Assembly: GCF_016595415.1 (NCBI RefSeq)
Contig: NZ_JAENIO010000018.1
Location: forward strand, 1 to 64,000
DNA from: Roseibacillus ishigakijimensis
GTDB lineage: Bacteria > Verrucomicrobiota > Verrucomicrobiia > Verrucomicrobiales > Akkermansiaceae
DNA length: 64,000 nucleotides
Direction: 5' to 3'
The position numbers were made by a program, and so were the translations under genes. The notes below the pieces were generated by a model. It was not told the origin of the DNA. It saw only the letters and a program-made list of their open reading frames with translations, and ran no database searches. Of the stretch, positions 53,715 through 63,143 are shown piece by piece (within the stretch, counting starts at the first letter, position 1; each line of letters starts with the position of its first letter).

Positions 53715-55864
53715 GCACACACAAAGACAAAGAACTGCCATCCTCCTTGCGCCACGCCTCCAACCGCCGCACCCACCAGGTGATGGCCTCCAGCCTGGCG
53801 GGCGCCATGCTGATGGCTCCCGGAGCCAACGGACAGGAAACGCCCGTTGATCTGGGTGCCTCCACTGTGGTTTCCGAAGAGGAAGCCGCCAATGACACGC
53901 TCCAGCCCCAGCAACTCTCCTCCCCCCGCTACAACCAACCCTTGGTGGAAATTCCCAAGACCATCTCGGTCATCCCGCAAGAGCTCATCAAGCAGCAGAA
54001 CGCGGACACCATTGAGGATGCTCTGCGCAACGTGCCCGGCATCTCCCTGACTGCGGGCGAAGGCGGCGCACCTGCCGGCGACCAGCTCTACATCCGCGGC
54101 TTCGATGCCCGCAACGACTATCTTGTCGATGGCATCCGCGACCTCGGTGGCTACGTGCGCGACTCCTTCAACTACGAACAAGTCGAGGTCTCCAAAGGCC
54201 CCGGCTCCACCGATACCGGCCGCGGATCCACTGGCGGCTCGGTGAACCTTTCCACCAAAACTCCTCACTTGGAACAAGGGGGCTCCCTCTCCGCCACCAT
54301 CGGCACCGAGAGCTACTACCGCGGCACCCTGGACTACAACCAACCCTTCGCCGCCAACAGCGCCTTCCGCCTGAACTTGATGGGGCAGGACTCCGACGTG
54401 CCCGGGCGGGACCACGTGGAGAATGACCGCTGGGGCATCGCCCCTTCAATCGCCTTCGGCATCGATACCGATTTCGAGGCCGTCTTCAGCTACATGCACT
54501 TGCAGCAGAACAACGTGCCGGACTTCGGTCTCCCGTGGATCAACAGCCAGTGGCCCGAAGGCGTCTCTTCCGGCAACTGGTATGGCCTCCTCTTCCGCGA
54601 CTACGACGACACCCAGACCGACATCTTCACTGCCGAGTTCACTTATCACGTCCACGAAGACCTGACCCTGCGCAGCATCTCCCGCTATGGCCGGGTGGAC
54701 CGCGAGTCCTCCCACACCTCGCCGCGCAACCGGGTGGCTGGCGAGACCGTGCGCCGCAACGACGTCAAGGCCCGCAATCAAGTAAACGAAGTCTGGGCCA
54801 CCGCGCTCGACGTGAACTACTCTTTTGACCTCTTTGGCATGCAACACGCCCTCGTTGCGGGGGTTGATTTCACCTTTGAGCGCGAAGACCGCAACCGCCT
54901 CGTGGAATCGAATTCCGGAGCCGCTCCCGATACCGATCTCTTCGATCCCAATCCCCACGAAAGATACGCCACCAATTACACCTTCAACGGTGAAACGATT
55001 GGCGAAGTGGAGACCTTCGGCATCTTCCTCTACGACACCATCGACCTGAATAGCCAGTGGTCCCTCTCCGGCGGCGTCCGCTATGATCACATCGAATCTG
55101 ATTACTCCGGCGAAGTTCTCTCCGGACGGGGTGCAGGTGCCTTCGACTACTCCCGCACTGACAACGTCTGGAGCTGGCGGGGAGCCATCAACTACAAGCC
55201 GACAGAAAATGGAAACATCTATTTTGCAGTCGGTTCTTCCATCAAGCCTTCCATTGAAGGGCTCTCGCTCAACGCCGACTCCGAGGATTTGGACCCGGAG
55301 GAAAGCATCAGCTACGAACTGGGCACCAAGTGGAATCTCCTCGACAATCGCCTCACCGCCACGGCCGCTCTGTTCCGCACCGAGAAGACCAATGCCATTT
55401 CCAATGATCCCTTCACCGGCGACCCTCGCCTCGCTGGCGAACACGTGGTGCAGGGTGTCGAGCTCGGCTTGACCGGAAACATCACCGACCAGTGGAGTGC
55501 CTACGCAGGCTACGCCTTCATGGACTCTGAAATCACCGAGTCCCTCGAAGTCGACGAAGAAGGACAAGCTCTCGAGGACACCCCCGAGCACAGCTTCTCA
55601 GTCTGGACCACTTACGATGTCACCGAAAAGCTCTCCCTCTCGGCCGGTGCCCGCTACGTGGGCACGATCGAAAATGGAGCCAAGGAATTCGGTGACTACT
55701 GGACTGTCGACCTCGGAGCCAGCTACGCCTTCACCGACGATATCACCATGCAGCTGAACGCCTACAACGTCTTTGACGAGGAATACATCGAGAAAGACGG
55801 GGGCGGCCACTTCGTTCCCGGTCAAGGTCCTTCCGCGACCATGTCGGTGAGCTACCAATTCTAG
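53711..55864 (+). CDS. TonB-dependent siderophore receptor
   Basis: 717 residues. The signal peptide ends near GANGQETPV. The plug domain follows, with VEIPKTISVIPQELI, DALRNVPGISL, YIRGFDARNDYLVDG and FNYEQVEVSKGPGST. The 22-strand barrel ends in ATMSVSYQF with the terminal aromatic residue. The plug sequence and the adjacent PiuC-like gene fit catecholate or hydroxamate siderophore receptors (FhuA/FecA/PiuA type). It works with the TtpC-type TonB motor encoded downstream. Confidence 0.95.
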   Translation: MSTHKDKELPSSLRHASNRRTHQVMASSLAGAMLMAPGANGQETPVDLGASTVVSEEEAANDTLQPQQLSSPRYNQPLVEIPKTISVIPQELIKQQNADTIEDALRNVPGISLTAGEGGAPAGDQLYIRGFDARNDYLVDGIRDLGGYVRDSFNYEQVEVSKGPGSTDTGRGSTGGSVNLSTKTPHLEQGGSLSATIGTESYYRGTLDYNQPFAANSAFRLNLMGQDSDVPGRDHVENDRWGIAPSIAFGIDTDFEAVFSYMHLQQNNVPDFGLPWINSQWPEGVSSGNWYGLLFRDYDDTQTDIFTAEFTYHVHEDLTLRSISRYGRVDRESSHTSPRNRVAGETVRRNDVKARNQVNEVWATALDVNYSFDLFGMQHALVAGVDFTFEREDRNRLVESNSGAAPDTDLFDPNPHERYATNYTFNGETIGEVETFGIFLYDTIDLNSQWSLSGGVRYDHIESDYSGEVLSGRGAGAFDYSRTDNVWSWRGAINYKPTENGNIYFAVGSSIKPSIEGLSLNADSEDLDPEESISYELGTKWNLLDNRLTATAALFRTEKTNAISNDPFTGDPRLAGEHVVQGVELGLTGNITDQWSAYAGYAFMDSEITESLEVDEEGQALEDTPEHSFSVWTTYDVTEKLSLSAGARYVGTIENGAKEFGDYWTVDLGASYAFTDDITMQLNAYNVFDEEYIEKDGGGHFVPGQGPSATMSVSYQF

Positions 55865-55879
55865 TCTGTCGACTACCCT

Positions 55880-55923
55880 CCCCCCTGCCCCTGCTCTCGA
55901 CATTTCCGAGGGCGGGGGCTTTT
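55880..55923 (+). terminator. Possible terminator after the receptor gene
   Basis: A C-rich arm and a matching G-rich arm (CCCCTGCCC with GGGCGGGGG) enclose an inner CTCG/CGAG stem and are followed by CTTTTC. The stem has mismatches and the T-run is short, so attenuation instead of full termination is possible. Confidence 0.45.
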
Positions 55924-55948
55924 CTCCCTCCCACCCTTTTTCCGAATC

Positions 55949-56641
55949 ATGATTCTGCAAATTCCCGACGTCTTTCCCCCGGAAGGAGTGAAGAAAATTC
56001 GCGCCCTCCTCGAGCAAGCGAACTGGATCGATGGTGCCAGGACCGCTGGCGGCCAGGCGGCCAAAGCCAAGCGCAATGAGCAGCTCGACGTTCATGATCC
56101 CCTCGCCAAGCAACTCGGTGACGACATCCGCAAGGCTCTCGGGAGCAACCCTCTCTTTCTCTCGGCCGCTCTTCCCCGGCAAATCCTCCCGCCCATGTTC
56201 AACAAATACGCGGGCGGCGGCACCTTCGGCACCCACGTCGACAACGCCATCCGGCACATTCCCCAGACTGGCCAACCCATCCGCACCGATTTGAGTGCGA
56301 CCCTCTTTTTCTCCGAGCCCGAAAGCTACGAAGGCGGGGTGCTCCACATCGAGGACACCTACGGCACGCAAGAGGTCAAGCTCCCGGCCGGCCACCTCAT
56401 TCTCTATCCCTCCACCAGCCTGCACCACGTCACCCCCGTGACCCGGGGCGAGCGCCTTTCCTCCTTTTTCTGGATCCAAAGCATGGTGCGCGACGACATG
56501 CAACGATCCTTGCTCTTCGATCTCGATTCCTCCATTCAAGAACTGGCCATGGCCGCGCCCCAAAACGAGCAAGTCTCGGCCAGCAGCGTCAAGCTCACCG
56601 GCATCTATCACAACCTCATTCGCCAATGGGCGGAGGTGTAA
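55949..56641 (+). CDS. Fe(II)/2-oxoglutarate-dependent dioxygenase, PiuC/PKHD type
   Basis: 230 residues, the usual PiuC length. QIPDVFPPEGVKKIRALLEQA opens the fold. The iron ligands are His and Asp in GTHVDNAIRH and a later His in TSLHHVTPVTRGER, whose Arg binds 2-oxoglutarate. The family is typically next to TonB-dependent siderophore receptors and regulated by Fur, as here. Substrate undefined. Confidence 0.93.
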   Translation: MILQIPDVFPPEGVKKIRALLEQANWIDGARTAGGQAAKAKRNEQLDVHDPLAKQLGDDIRKALGSNPLFLSAALPRQILPPMFNKYAGGGTFGTHVDNAIRHIPQTGQPIRTDLSATLFFSEPESYEGGVLHIEDTYGTQEVKLPAGHLILYPSTSLHHVTPVTRGERLSSFFWIQSMVRDDMQRSLLFDLDSSIQELAMAAPQNEQVSASSVKLTGIYHNLIRQWAEV

Positions 56642-56662
56642 CTCCTTCCCTTTTTCCTACCT

Positions 56663-57406
56663 ATGAAGCACCTTTTTCTTTCCCTTCTCTGCGCTGCTCC
56701 GCTCGCGCTGGTCCCCGGGCTGTCAGCTCAAGATGACGAGGTCACGCCCGAGGATCTCGTCGCCCAATGGCTGAAGACCGAGCGACTCATTGCTCAAGAA
56801 GCCGCCGACTGGAAGGCGGAACAGGCCCACACCGCCCAACTCCTCGCCCTCTACGAAGACGAGCTCGCCCTGCTCGACGAAGAGCTGGCTCAAGCGGGAA
56901 AGAATGCTCCCACTGTGGATGAGGAAGCGGAAAACTTGAAAGCCCGCATCGCCGCCTCCGAACAAGCCCGCCGCGAAGCCATTCAATTTCTCGCTCGCCT
57001 CCAGCCCCGCGTGGTCGCGCTCTTCGCCCGCTTTCCCCAGCCCTTGCAAAAGCAGCTGGAAGACGACGCCTTTATCCTCGAGCGCGAGGTGAATAACGAG
57101 ACCCTCGACGAGACAATGCGCGCGATAGTGAAAATTCTTCAGGAAGCAGGCCGTTTCAACCGCAGCTATGTCTTCGAAGAACACCTCATCAGCCTCAAAG
57201 GTGAGGACCTGCGCGCGAAGGTCATGTATCTCGGCTTGAGCCGGGGCTTTTTCCTGGCAGGCAAACGAGCCGGTAGCGCCACCCCCGGCGACGAAGGCTG
57301 GGTCTTCCGCGAAAATGACAAGCTCGCCAACACCTTGGAAAAGGCCTTTCTCATTCAAGAAAAGCAAGTGCCCTCCGCCCTGATCGAACTCCCTCTCCAA
57401 CGCTAG
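56663..57406 (+). CDS. DUF3450 periplasmic protein of the TtpC-type TonB system
   Basis: 247 residues. The signal peptide ends at LSAQDDE. A long coiled coil follows (residues ~30-115), then FARFPQPLQKQL and a C-terminal GWVFRENDKLANTLEKAF region, the DUF3450 pattern. Genes of this family precede ttpC in Vibrio-type TonB2 clusters. The product is probably a periplasmic partner of TtpC. The gene lies 15 bases before ttpC. Confidence 0.85.
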   Translation: MKHLFLSLLCAAPLALVPGLSAQDDEVTPEDLVAQWLKTERLIAQEAADWKAEQAHTAQLLALYEDELALLDEELAQAGKNAPTVDEEAENLKARIAASEQARREAIQFLARLQPRVVALFARFPQPLQKQLEDDAFILEREVNNETLDETMRAIVKILQEAGRFNRSYVFEEHLISLKGEDLRAKVMYLGLSRGFFLAGKRAGSATPGDEGWVFRENDKLANTLEKAFLIQEKQVPSALIELPLQR

Positions 57407-57421
57407 TTTCCCGACCTCGCC

Positions 57422-58765
57422 ATGTCCGTTTCCAAAATTTGCCTCTTTCTCCTCGCCACGCACTGGGCCACCGCCCAAAGCCAGCTCACCAGCGAGGTGC
57501 AAAGCGACCTCGCCTCCGCCCAGGAACGCCTCCTCGCCCAACGCGAAGAGACCGCGGAAGCCAAACAAGCACTGGGGGCCACCCTCACCGAGAAGCAGAA
57601 CGAGCTCCTCGTCAAGCGTCGCCAGGCCAGCATCGCCCGCCGCACCCAGGCCGATAACGAAGCCTTTCTCCGCTCGCTGCGCAACAAGGACTTCGCTTCC
57701 ACCGGCGCGGTGGAAGCTCTCAATGAAACTCTGCGTGGCTATGGCATCCAGCTGCAAACCCGTCACCTGCCCGGCGAGCCCGCCGACCCCCGCCTCGAGA
57801 GCGCTTTCAACCAAAACGAGGATCCCAGTAGCGCTCTAACCGAGCGACTGGCCTTACTCGAACTCGGTCTCGATCGGTTGGAAGACGCCCTCGGCGGACG
57901 CACCACCCCGGCGGAGGTCACCACTGACGAGGCCGAAATCGTCTCCGGTGAAGCCATCGAATTCGGTCCCGCCCGCTGGTTCGTCTCCGCTGACAAATCC
58001 CAAGCCGGCAGCTACACAATTTCGAAGTCCGGTCAAGTTGCCACCCTCGATTCCGGTGACCAAAAGACGGCGCTCGCCCTGCAAAAAGGGGAAGAAGCCA
58101 CCGCCACCCTCGACATCACCGGCGGCAAGGCCCGCGCCCTCGCCGCCATTCGCTCCGGCCCGCTCGACCTCATCAAGAAGGGTGGAGCCTGGGTCTACCC
58201 CATCCTCCTCCTCGCCGCCGGAGCCCTCTTCTGCGCGGTGCGCAAATTCCTCGAACTCCGTCAGGTGCAAGAGCCCGGCGAGACCTGGCTGCAAGAAGTG
58301 GTCTCCCTCTTCCAAAACGGGCGCACTGAGGAGGCGGTCGCCCGGGCCCGGGAAGCCCAACACCCCATCCGCCGAGTGCTGCCCGCCGCCATGGAGGTGG
58401 CCGGGAGCAATCTCGAAATCGCGGAGGACATTCTCTTCGAACACATGATCACGGTGAAGGAGCATCTCCGCCGCTGGCTGCCCTTCATCGCCGTCACCGC
58501 CGCCACCGCTCCCCTCCTCGGCCTCCTCGGCACCGTCTCCGGTCTTATCCGCACCTTCCGCGTGATTGCGGTGGAAGGCACGGGGGAAGCCCAGTCCATC
58601 TCGGGCGGCATCTCCGAGGCCCTCATCACCACCCTCTTCGGCCTCTCGGTGGCCATCCCGGCCTTCATGGCCCACGCCCTGCTCGCCCGCAAAGCCAAGG
58701 GCATCGAACAGAATACCGAGCGCATGACGCTGTGTTTCCTGAACCACTTGCGCAAACAGCGATGA
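57422..58765 (+). CDS. TtpC-like MotA/TolQ/ExbB protein with a long periplasmic N-terminus
   Basis: 447 residues. A signal peptide is followed by a coiled coil (residues ~20-100), a linker and a ~90-residue periplasmic domain. The proton-channel part is at ~245-445: first helix PILLLAAGALFCAVRKF, then TAPLLGLLGTVSGLI and ITTLFGLSVAIPAFMAH. The combination is diagnostic of TtpC, the extra subunit of the TonB2 energy system. It overlaps the ExbB start by four bases. Confidence 0.9.
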   Translation: MSVSKICLFLLATHWATAQSQLTSEVQSDLASAQERLLAQREETAEAKQALGATLTEKQNELLVKRRQASIARRTQADNEAFLRSLRNKDFASTGAVEALNETLRGYGIQLQTRHLPGEPADPRLESAFNQNEDPSSALTERLALLELGLDRLEDALGGRTTPAEVTTDEAEIVSGEAIEFGPARWFVSADKSQAGSYTISKSGQVATLDSGDQKTALALQKGEEATATLDITGGKARALAAIRSGPLDLIKKGGAWVYPILLLAAGALFCAVRKFLELRQVQEPGETWLQEVVSLFQNGRTEEAVARAREAQHPIRRVLPAAMEVAGSNLEIAEDILFEHMITVKEHLRRWLPFIAVTAATAPLLGLLGTVSGLIRTFRVIAVEGTGEAQSISGGISEALITTLFGLSVAIPAFMAHALLARKAKGIEQNTERMTLCFLNHLRKQR

Positions 58766-59310
58766 CCTCCATCCTGCAAAAGCTCCCCCTCGAATTGCAG
58801 TCCGTCCTCGACCAGGGCGGGCCCATTCTGTGGCTGCTTCTCCTGCTTTGCATCGTCCTTTACAGCATCCTGACCTCCACTTGGCTGGGGCTCTTTGAAG
58901 TGAAAAAGGCCATCAAAGGCCTCGACCTCACCCTGGCCCACGAACGTTGCGAAGAGGAGGTCCGCTGCGATGTCGCCCTCTTCGAGCTCGACAAGCTCGC
59001 CTGGGTGCGCCGCCGCATCCCCGTCCTCTCCGTCCTCTGTGCGCTGGCTCCCCTCGCCGGGCTTCTCGGCACGGTTTCCGGCATGCTCAGCACCTTTTCC
59101 GGCATGGCTTCCCAGCACGCGGCCAAGCCCATCGACGCCATTTCCTCCGGCATCTCCGAGGCCCTCCTCACCACCCAGGCCGGCCTGCTCATCGCCATCC
59201 CCGCCACCCTCATCTTTGCCCTCCTGAAGAGTCAACTCGCCCACGTCCACCACACCCTGGAACAGCACGCCTGCCAGACCGTGGTCCAACTAAAAACACC
59301 CCAGCCATGA
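58762..59310 (+). CDS. exbB: ExbB-type proton channel protein of the TonB motor
   Basis: 182 residues, short as in the ExbB2 subfamily. First helix ILWLLLLLCIVLYSIL, then the channel pair LAPLAGLLGTVSGMLSTF and LLTTQAGLLIAIPATLIFAL. The GLLGT motif and the Thr-rich second helix are conserved. It starts inside the end of ttpC and overlaps exbD by four bases. Confidence 0.93.
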   Translation: MTSILQKLPLELQSVLDQGGPILWLLLLLCIVLYSILTSTWLGLFEVKKAIKGLDLTLAHERCEEEVRCDVALFELDKLAWVRRRIPVLSVLCALAPLAGLLGTVSGMLSTFSGMASQHAAKPIDAISSGISEALLTTQAGLLIAIPATLIFALLKSQLAHVHHTLEQHACQTVVQLKTPQP

Positions 59311-59717
59311 AGTATTCCCGCCGATTTTCCGAAAGCGAAGAAGGGGAAACCCAAATCGATATCTCTCCCCTCATCGACATCGTTTTCATCCTCGTCATTT
59401 TCTTCATCGTCACCACCGTCTTCAACAAAGAGGTCGGCGTGGAAGTGAACCGCCCGCCCCAGGTCGCCTCCGCCAAATCCCTCGACCGCGATTCCGTGAT
59501 GCTCGCTCTCACCGATCAGGGCCAGGTCTACTACGGCGGTCGCAACATCGGCTTCGATGGCATCGAAAGCGTGATCTCCGGCGTGCAGGACGGCGGCGAT
59601 CCCATCCCCGTCATTCTCATTTGCGACACCGCCTCCCAGGCCGAAGGCATCACCAAGGTGATCAACGCCGCCAACCTGGCCGGGGCCAGCTCGGTCTCCA
59701 TCGCCACCCAAAAGTAA
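59307..59717 (+). CDS. exbD: ExbD-type protein of the TonB motor
   Basis: 136 residues. A membrane helix starts DISPLIDIVFILVIFFIV with the key Asp in LIDIVF, followed by a periplasmic domain ending AGASSVSIATQ. Together with ExbB and TtpC it harvests the proton gradient for TonB. The start at 59307 is fixed by the four-base overlap with exbB. Confidence 0.94.
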   Translation: MKYSRRFSESEEGETQIDISPLIDIVFILVIFFIVTTVFNKEVGVEVNRPPQVASAKSLDRDSVMLALTDQGQVYYGGRNIGFDGIESVISGVQDGGDPIPVILICDTASQAEGITKVINAANLAGASSVSIATQK

Positions 59718-59733
59718 GAAAGGAATATTCCCC

Positions 59734-60501
59734 ATGCTCCTCCGCTCCTCCCTCACTGGTCTCGTCGTCACCCTCCTCCTTGCGGTCCTCCTCGCCGCCT
59801 CCCGCATTTTCTCCGTCGAGCCTCCCGAGACCATCGAGCTCACCGAGGTGGAAGTGATCGAACTGGCCCCTCCCCCCCCACCACCAGAACTCTCCGAGCC
59901 AGAGGAGCAAACCAGTGAGGACCTCCCTCCCCCGCCCACACCCAAGATCGAACTGCAGGACGTCGTCACCCCCGACACTCCCGAGATCGCGTTGGCCATC
60001 AGCGAGGTGCCCTTGACCACCCCCATCCAGAACTTCCAGACCGAGATGGCCCCCGCTCCCATGCCGGCCCTTCCAAAACCCAAACCCAAGCCCAAGCCGG
60101 TGGCCAAGCCCAAGCCCACTCCGCGCAAATCCACCCCCGCACCCACCCGCACCTACACCAAGCCAACTCCCAAGCCCTCCCCCCGGCCCGCCCCCAAGCC
60201 GGTGGAAGTCACCAAGTCCTACTACTCGGCGGGCGAACTCGACAGCCTCCCCCGCGAGCGCTACACGGGCAAATTCCGCTGGCCCTCCTCCGCCCGCGGC
60301 ACCTCCGGCACTGTGAAGCTCTATATCGAAATCTCCACCTCCGGCCGCGTCAAAGTCCTCAGCGTGGTCTCTTCCACCGATTCCGCCTTGAGCAGTGCCG
60401 CCAGCAAGATCGCCCGTGGCAGCCGCTTCACCTCCCCCACCCGCGGCGGCAAACCCGTGAAAGCCCGCTTCTATAAAACTTATCACCTGAAAAAGCCATG
60501 A
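59734..60501 (+). CDS. tonB: TonB energy-transducing protein
   Basis: 255 residues. N-terminal membrane anchor (residues ~8-25), an acidic proline stretch, a long Pro-Lys spacer (PKPKPKPKPVAKPKPTP) spanning the periplasm, and a C-terminal TonB domain (YTGKFRWPSSARGTSGTVKL, GKPVKARFYKTY). It transmits energy to the siderophore receptor. It has an AAGGAA-like ribosome site 12 bases ahead and overlaps the TPR gene by four bases. Confidence 0.93.
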   Translation: MLLRSSLTGLVVTLLLAVLLAASRIFSVEPPETIELTEVEVIELAPPPPPPELSEPEEQTSEDLPPPPTPKIELQDVVTPDTPEIALAISEVPLTTPIQNFQTEMAPAPMPALPKPKPKPKPVAKPKPTPRKSTPAPTRTYTKPTPKPSPRPAPKPVEVTKSYYSAGELDSLPRERYTGKFRWPSSARGTSGTVKLYIEISTSGRVKVLSVVSSTDSALSSAASKIARGSRFTSPTRGGKPVKARFYKTYHLKKP

Positions 60502-61874
60502 CCCGACTTTTCCTCGCCCTCTCCCTGTTGGCCACCGGGGCCTTCGCCGCCCCCCAGATGCCCCTCTCCCAGTCCTATTGGCAGGACCCCGCCTTCCTCA
60601 AGGAATTCAACGGCTCCTACCGCATCAATGCCAATATCGAGCCCGTGCTGACCAGCGAAGAGCGCGGCCTCCTCCGCGACATCCAGTCCCTGATGTCCAC
60701 CGGACAACGCACCAACACCATCAACAAGCTCAAGGCCAGCCCTCTGGTAAACACCTCCCCCGCCGTGCAGTTCAATCTCGCCAACGTGCTCAGCGAGAAT
60801 GGCCGCCTGGAGGAGGCGATCGTCTACTACCGCAAGGCCATCAAAGAACTCCCCTCCTTCCGCCGCGCCCACCAGAACCTCGCCTACGCCCTCTTCCGCG
60901 AAGGCGAAGTGGACGAGGCCTACGATCATCTTTTGGAAACAGTCCGCCTCGGCGGCGGCGATGGCTCCGTGCACGGCCTCCTCGGCCACTGCTTCCAGCA
61001 AAAAGGGCAGCCCGAAGCCGCTCTCCTCTCCTTCCGCCAGGCCCTCGTCACCCAACCCGAGACCACCGAGTGGAAAATCGGCGTGGCCCACTCCCTGCAA
61101 CAGCTCAACCGCTCCGCCGAGGCCCTCGCCCACTACGAGAGCCTGGAGGAAAAAAGCGACCTCGTGCACCTGCAGATCGCCCTTCTGCACAATGAACTGG
61201 GTCAACCCGGGAAGGCCCTCGCCAAGCTGGAAGTCCTGCGCCGCAAAGAGGCCCTCGACGCCGATTATGAGATTCTCCTCGGCACCCTCCTGCTCAATCA
61301 CGGCAATCCCCTGCAGGGAGCCAGCGTGCTCAAAGACGTCATCGGAGCAGCCAGCTTCACCAATCACCCCGCCGCCCTCAATGCCGTCCGCTTCAGCTTG
61401 GAAAGTGGTCACCGCGCGCTGGCAGGAGAACTGCACGAACTCGTCAAGACCGACGAACTTTCCCCCGCCCAGAGCACCACCCACCGCCGCCTGCAAGCCC
61501 AGCTCCTCCTCGCCCAAGCCGGAGAAGGCGGCGAAGACGCGGCCAGCCAAAAGGAAGAAGGACTCGCCCTCTTGCGCGAGCTGGTCACCGCCAATCCCAC
61601 CGACTCCCACTCCCTCCTCCTCCTCGGGCAACAGCAAGTGGAAGCAGGTGAGAACCGCGCCGCCCTCCTCACCTTCGAGCAAGCCATTCACGCCGAGGGC
61701 TCGCACTCGCCCCAAGCCATGCTGGCCAAGGTGCAGACCCACGTCGCCCTCCAAGAGCACGAGCAAGCCATTCCCGTGCTGAAGGACTACCTTGCGATCA
61801 ACGACGACCCCAGCGTGCGCGACTACCTCTCCGCCTTGGAAAACATCGTGCGCGCCCGCACGGTGGCTCAGTAG
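60498..61874 (+). CDS. TPR-repeat protein of the TonB2-type cluster
   Basis: 458 residues. The signal peptide ends at GAFAAPQM. About ten helical TPR-like repeats follow (AVQFNLANVLSENGRLEEAI, AHQNLAYALFREGEVDEAYD, EWKIGVAHSLQQLNRSAEAL). TPR proteins close TtpC-type TonB clusters and are thought to be periplasmic or outer-membrane scaffolds. The last 20 codons (61811-61870) are the left copy of a 59-bp direct repeat; the right copy, with a different ending, is at 63834. Confidence 0.88.
   Translation: MTRLFLALSLLATGAFAAPQMPLSQSYWQDPAFLKEFNGSYRINANIEPVLTSEERGLLRDIQSLMSTGQRTNTINKLKASPLVNTSPAVQFNLANVLSENGRLEEAIVYYRKAIKELPSFRRAHQNLAYALFREGEVDEAYDHLLETVRLGGGDGSVHGLLGHCFQQKGQPEAALLSFRQALVTQPETTEWKIGVAHSLQQLNRSAEALAHYESLEEKSDLVHLQIALLHNELGQPGKALAKLEVLRRKEALDADYEILLGTLLLNHGNPLQGASVLKDVIGAASFTNHPAALNAVRFSLESGHRALAGELHELVKTDELSPAQSTTHRRLQAQLLLAQAGEGGEDAASQKEEGLALLRELVTANPTDSHSLLLLGQQQVEAGENRAALLTFEQAIHAEGSHSPQAMLAKVQTHVALQEHEQAIPVLKDYLAINDDPSVRDYLSALENIVRARTVAQ
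61811..61869 (+). repeat. Left direct repeat (59 bp), 3' end of the TPR gene
   Basis: This 59-base stretch, from CAGCGTGCGCGAC to GGTGGCTC, recurs at 63834-63892 with a single difference (T here at 61849, C there at 63872). Immediately after it the two copies diverge (AGTAG here, CCTGA there), so the repeat ends just before the stop codon of each copy. Confidence 0.97.
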
Positions 61875-61984
61875 CGCTCCGTTCGGCTTGGAGAAGGGTT
61901 CCACCAAGGTGAGGGAATCCCCGCCCGCGCGACAACAGTGATCGACAAACTCGACCTCCCTGGCGGTTCGAGGTAGTTTTGCCC

Positions 61985-63142
61985 ATGCACTTCCGCCATC
62001 TCACCGTCAGAAATTGGCGCAACTTCACGAAAGTAGACGTTCCTCTGAGCGAACGGCTATTCTTGGTGGGACCCAATGCAGCCGGAAAATCGAACCTCCT
62101 TGATGTCTTTTTATTTTTAAAGGATTTGGCCAAGTCCGATGGAGGCCTGCAACAGGCGGTGGAATCACGAGGCACAATGAAGAAGCTTCGCTCCCTCTTC
62201 GCCCGCAGCAACCCCAAGATAGAAATCGGGGTGGAGCTCCACGACCCTGACACAGACGATCGGTGGACCTACCACATCGCTATCAGCCAAGAACAGCGGG
62301 GGCATCATCGGCCCATCATCGCTGCGGAAAAGGTAACCCTCAATGGCAAGACCCTTTGCGACCGACCAGACCCGAACGACCGCTCCGACCCCGAGCGCCT
62401 CACTCAAACTTGGCTGGAGCAAATCAGCCTCAACAAAGACTTCCGCCCTCTGGCCTCCATCTTTCAACAAACCAATTACCTTCACCTCGTCCCCCAGCTT
62501 CTCAAGTTCCCAACCTTAGCGAGCCGTGAGGGAAATGGCCACGACCCCTTTGGCGTCCGCTTCCTCCAACGCATGATGGAGACAACGGAAAAAACCCGTC
62601 GGTCGCGCCTTCGCAAAATCGAGAGAGCCCTCCAAGTCGCCGTTCCTGAGTTCAAGGATCTCTTGGATGTGCGTGACGAAATCACCGGTCAGCCTCACCT
62701 GGAGGCAACCTACCGTCATTGGCGACCCAATGGTGCCCGCCAACGCGAGGACCAATTCTCCGACGGCACGCTCCGCCTCATCGGCCTCCTCTGGTCACTG
62801 CTGGACGGCCGCTCGCTCTTGCTCTTGGAAGAACCAGAAGTCTCGCTACACTCCGACATCATCCGGGAACTACCTTCCTTAATGTGGCGGGTGCAGAGGG
62901 AGACCAAGACCAAGCGGCAATTGTTTGTTTCCACCCACAGCTACGAGATGCTCAGCGACAAAGGGATTCGCCCGTCTGAAATACTTATTCTCGAGCCCTC
63001 TCAGGGAGAAGGGACCAAGGTGAGCAATGTGGCCGACATCCCGGAACTAAGGACCCTTCTCCAGAACGGACTTTCTCCGGCAGATTCAGTTCTTCCCCGC
63101 ACCAGGCCAGGCAATCTGCAACAACTCTCTCTCTTCGAGTAG
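61985..63142 (+). CDS. ABC/AAA_21-like ATPase (OLD/PARIS-type), first gene of the cassette
   Basis: About 385 residues. FLVGPNAAGKSNLLDVFLFL is a Walker A of the RecF/SMC/OLD kind. The signature region SDGTLRLIGLLWSLLDG, Walker B LLLLEEPEVSLH and the switch FVSTHSYEML follow. These ATPases with a paired TOPRIM partner occur in anti-phage modules such as OLD, PARIS and AbiL. The chain has no fused nuclease domain; the next gene, one base after, provides a TOPRIM-like candidate. ATG 61985 is preferred to TTG 61979. The function is inferred from architecture. Confidence 0.85.
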   Translation: MHFRHLTVRNWRNFTKVDVPLSERLFLVGPNAAGKSNLLDVFLFLKDLAKSDGGLQQAVESRGTMKKLRSLFARSNPKIEIGVELHDPDTDDRWTYHIAISQEQRGHHRPIIAAEKVTLNGKTLCDRPDPNDRSDPERLTQTWLEQISLNKDFRPLASIFQQTNYLHLVPQLLKFPTLASREGNGHDPFGVRFLQRMMETTEKTRRSRLRKIERALQVAVPEFKDLLDVRDEITGQPHLEATYRHWRPNGARQREDQFSDGTLRLIGLLWSLLDGRSLLLLEEPEVSLHSDIIRELPSLMWRVQRETKTKRQLFVSTHSYEMLSDKGIRPSEILILEPSQGEGTKVSNVADIPELRTLLQNGLSPADSVLPRTRPGNLQQLSLFE

Positions 63143-63143
63143 A

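Noticed and set aside
60483-61907. A 474-codon minus-strand open frame opposite the TPR gene.
   Set aside because: Composition is typical of an antisense shadow of TPR repeats, and the plus-strand protein has a signal peptide and TPR motifs in the correct operon position.
61955-61985. GGTTCGAGGTAG resembles a tRNA T-loop, and islands often insert at tRNA genes.
   Set aside because: No five-base T-stem, anticodon arm or acceptor stem could be drawn around it. The integration boundary is explained by the TPR-gene repeat instead.
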